From the NCBI GenBank assembly GCA_001824455.1, contig MHXL01000134.1:1-6904 (forward strand): a DNA stretch of 6,904 nucleotides. Direction: 5' to 3'. The number at the start of each line of letters is the position of its first letter. The first letter of the stretch is position 1. The stretch is from Desulfuromonadaceae bacterium GWB2_53_15 (GTDB taxonomy: Bacteria > Desulfobacterota > Desulfuromonadia > Geobacterales > Pseudopelobacteraceae). The position numbers were made by a program, and so were the translations under genes. The notes beneath the pieces were generated by a model. The model searched no databases and was not told the DNA's origin. It worked only from the letters and a program-made list of their open reading frames with translations. Shown piece by piece: positions 4,909 through 6,904 of the stretch.

Positions 4909-6904
4909 ACCAATTCCATGGCATAGTTGAATTCTGTTGTGCCGGGTATCTCGCGGCCGGTCTTGTAAGCTGCGATGATACTGCCCCAGGCCTCGCGCGG
5001 CGCCTGGCGAAGGTCGATCAGATATGAGCTGCAGCCTTTGTGATGCAACTCATTGTGCCGGGCGGTCAGGGAAAAAGGAGTGGCGGCAGAAATAGTCTGC
5101 AGGCCGTCGCGGGTGGTGACACTATACGCCTCTCCCCGGTCCGAGTGAAGCGGAATGTTGCTGTGCACGTCCTTGATGCGGATCTTGGTGGTCATGACCG
5201 GCAAGGGCGCATAGACCACCACCCGCCGCTCGATGGCGATGTCGGCCGCAAGCAGTTCGGCCAGATTAGCGGCGTCGTCCTCGATGTAGAGCGTGGCCGT
5301 CTCGGCACCCAGCTCCTGCCAGGCAGCCAGGGCCTGGCTGTTGAGGGAAAAGCAGCGATGCCAGGTCGAGATGCGGAGACCCTCGAAGCGCTGCAACAGC
5401 TTGAAATGGGACAGATTGGACGCCTCGAAGCGGCGGAACCCGGCCCCGTAGAGTTGTCGTAGCGTGTCGCGATAAAGCGGCAGATCCCGGTCGAAGAGGA
5501 TGAAGGGGAGCTGCCAGATGATGCGTTCCTCAAAGCCGCGCATGCGGGGGACGGCCGAGGGCAGTTGATGAATGGCGGCCTTGGAGAGCGGCAACACCGT
5601 GCAGTCGGCCCCCTGCTGGAACGGGAAGCGCCAGTCCCGGGGCAGATCCATGATCACTGCCAGCGATTCCCGGGCAGTTGAGCGGCCCCTGTCGCGCCCG
5701 CTTGCGGCATGCAGCCCTTCCACATCCCGTAGCGCCGCTTTGCGGGCCGTAGCGATCCGTTCGCGGAAGCCGGCCGCGACAGCTTCATTCAGAAAATGGT
5801 AAAACTGACGGCGCAACTCCTTGAAGGTGGCCGCTGGAATCAGTATCGCCGGGAAATCGGGCGCCTCCAACGCTTCCAGACGGAAGGGCGCATCTGCCAC
5901 CTTGGCGAATTGTCCCTGCAATACCGCCTGCATGTCTCCGCTGCGGGCCGGTTCCAGCGTGCCGAGCGGGTACGAGAAGGTGTGGCTGGAGCCTAACACT
6001 TCGGCATTGATCCGCAGGGTGCCATCTTCAAGACCCACTCGCAGCCGACAGGGAAATTTGTCGCCCTGCACCGAGTCCAGTCTGCGTTGGCAAGCGTTAT
6101 CACTAAGTGTGAAGGCTTCCCGCGAAGACACCTTATAGAGTGAATCGCCGACCGTAACGCTGAAAGGGGTCTCCACCTCTACCGTGCTGCCGGCGCGTGC
6201 CTCCATCACCTTTTTGTGGTTGCTGAACAGCTCCCGTACCGTCCAGGCTTGGCCCGCCATGTCGGTCTTGGGCTGAGCCCGCAGGCGATCACCCACGAAG
6301 AAAGCGTCACGAGTCTCGAAGCTCAGTCGATTCCCCTTGATACCCTTGATCTGTCCGACATAACGCCCCGTGCCACCCTTTTGCCAGGGGTTGGCGATAT
6401 CATCGGGATGCTGGGAAGCCAGGAAGCCCTTGGTCGGCGTGCGGCCAAAGGAGTATTTCAGCAGCTCCTTGGCCATCAACAGCGCCTCTTTCTGCCCACG
6501 CTCAGGGGCATCCAGCACCTTGCGGTAGGCCTCTACCACGCTGGCCACGTACTCGGCCGACTTCATGCGCCCCTCGATCTTGAGGGATTTCACCCCGGCC
6601 CGGATCAGCTCCGGCAGGAGATCAATGGCCGAGAGATCGCTTGTGGAAAAGTAGTGCCCCTCCTTGCCCCGATGGCTGTAGAGCCGGCGGCAGGGCTGGG
6701 CGCAACGTCCGCGGTTGCCGCTGTGGCCGCCCAGATAGGACGAGAAGAAGCATTGACCGGAGATAGAGAAACAGAGCGCGCCATGCACGAAGGTCTCGAT
6801 CTCCACCGGCGTGGCCGCGGCGATTGATGCAATCTCGTCGATGGCCAGTTCACGGGCCAGCACCGCACGCTGAAAGCCCAATTGGGCCAGCATCTGCACG
6901 CCGG
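4905..6904 (-). CDS. U32 peptidase-family protein (RlhA/YdcP-like, with DUF3656-type region), N-terminus cut off
   Basis: The last 665 codons of a longer gene; the frame stays open to the right edge, so the in-frame GTG at 6899 (residue 1 below) is internal. Upstream sequence should encode roughly 100-130 more residues. The U32 signature lies at 35-53 (E.F..GALC....G.C..S), with Phe at one position where the consensus has an aliphatic residue. Cys43, Cys50, Cys66 and Cys70 (codons within 6690-6773) form a cysteine set like those binding a 4Fe-4S cluster in UbiV-type relatives. SLKIEGRMKSAEYV follows at 105-118. A beta-rich stretch spans about 175-260, a DUF3656-like region about 280-390, and a second alpha/beta domain about 410-664. 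Despite the 'peptidase' name, characterised members RlhA (23S rRNA C2501 hydroxylation), TrhP (tRNA uridine hydroxylation) and UbiU/UbiV perform prephenate-dependent or O2-independent hydroxylations. An RNA-modification role like RlhA is plausible but unproven here. Confidence 0.88.
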   Translation of the reverse strand, partial: GVQMLAQLGFQRAVLARELAIDEIASIAAATPVEIETFVHGALCFSISGQCFFSSYLGGHSGNRGRCAQPCRRLYSHRGKEGHYFSTSDLSAIDLLPELIRAGVKSLKIEGRMKSAEYVASVVEAYRKVLDAPERGQKEALLMAKELLKYSFGRTPTKGFLASQHPDDIANPWQKGGTGRYVGQIKGIKGNRLSFETRDAFFVGDRLRAQPKTDMAGQAWTVRELFSNHKKVMEARAGSTVEVETPFSVTVGDSLYKVSSREAFTLSDNACQRRLDSVQGDKFPCRLRVGLEDGTLRINAEVLGSSHTFSYPLGTLEPARSGDMQAVLQGQFAKVADAPFRLEALEAPDFPAILIPAATFKELRRQFYHFLNEAVAAGFRERIATARKAALRDVEGLHAASGRDRGRSTARESLAVIMDLPRDWRFPFQQGADCTVLPLSKAAIHQLPSAVPRMRGFEERIIWQLPFILFDRDLPLYRDTLRQLYGAGFRRFEASNLSHFKLLQRFEGLRISTWHRCFSLNSQALAAWQELGAETATLYIEDDAANLAELLAADIAIERRVVVYAPLPVMTTKIRIKDVHSNIPLHSDRGEAYSVTTRDGLQTISAATPFSLTARHNELHHKGCSSYLIDLRQAPREAWGSIIAAYKTGREIPGTTEFNYAMELV

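Noticed and set aside
6216..6827. 203-codon open frame on the plus strand
   Set aside because: It lies wholly antisense to the U32 gene, whose motifs are clear. The protein has no recognisable domain, and long antisense frames are expected in GC-rich DNA.
6897..6899. GTG as the true start of the U32 gene
   Set aside because: The frame continues to the window edge, and the sequence at this point (GVQMLAQLGF) matches the interior of U32 proteins, so the real start is outside.

Overview
All genes here lie on the minus strand, read right to left. GC is fairly high. Two cut-off genes bound the window: a U32-family protein at the right edge (its start is outside) and a hydrogenase-large-subunit-like protein at the left edge (its end is outside). 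Hyf-type membrane genes, a long U32 protein and a secreted thermonuclease-type protein together resemble Desulfuromonadota genomes (the Geobacter group). That is an impression from gene content, not a demonstrated taxonomy.

Right part (4375-6904): a U32 peptidase-family protein of the RlhA/YdcP type, with its Fe-S cysteine cluster, overlaps by 4 nt a small exported staphylococcal-nuclease-fold protein. These two look like a translationally coupled pair.

Middle (4229-4374): the only non-coding stretch, 146 bp. It holds the presumed promoter of the next operon, a short inverted/direct repeat and a clear Shine-Dalgarno sequence for a GTG start.

Left part (1-4228): four tightly packed genes (3-nt gap, 1-nt overlap, 4-nt overlap) for a membrane complex of the hydrogenase-4/complex I superfamily: HyfC-like (NuoH type), HyfE-like (NuoK type), HyfF-like (antiporter/NuoN type) and HyfG-like (fused 30-kDa/49-kDa type). 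The membrane subunits keep the charged residues expected for proton translocation. The HyfG-like protein, however, lacks both cysteines of the N-terminal nickel-binding motif (Ala and Thr replace them). The complex is therefore very unlikely to be a hydrogenase. It best fits the poorly characterised 'energy-converting hydrogenase-related' (Ehr) complexes, ion-pumping relatives of group 4 [NiFe] hydrogenases with unknown redox partners. The small Fe-S subunit (HyfI/NuoB type) is expected just past the left edge. This complex is the most interesting item in the window.
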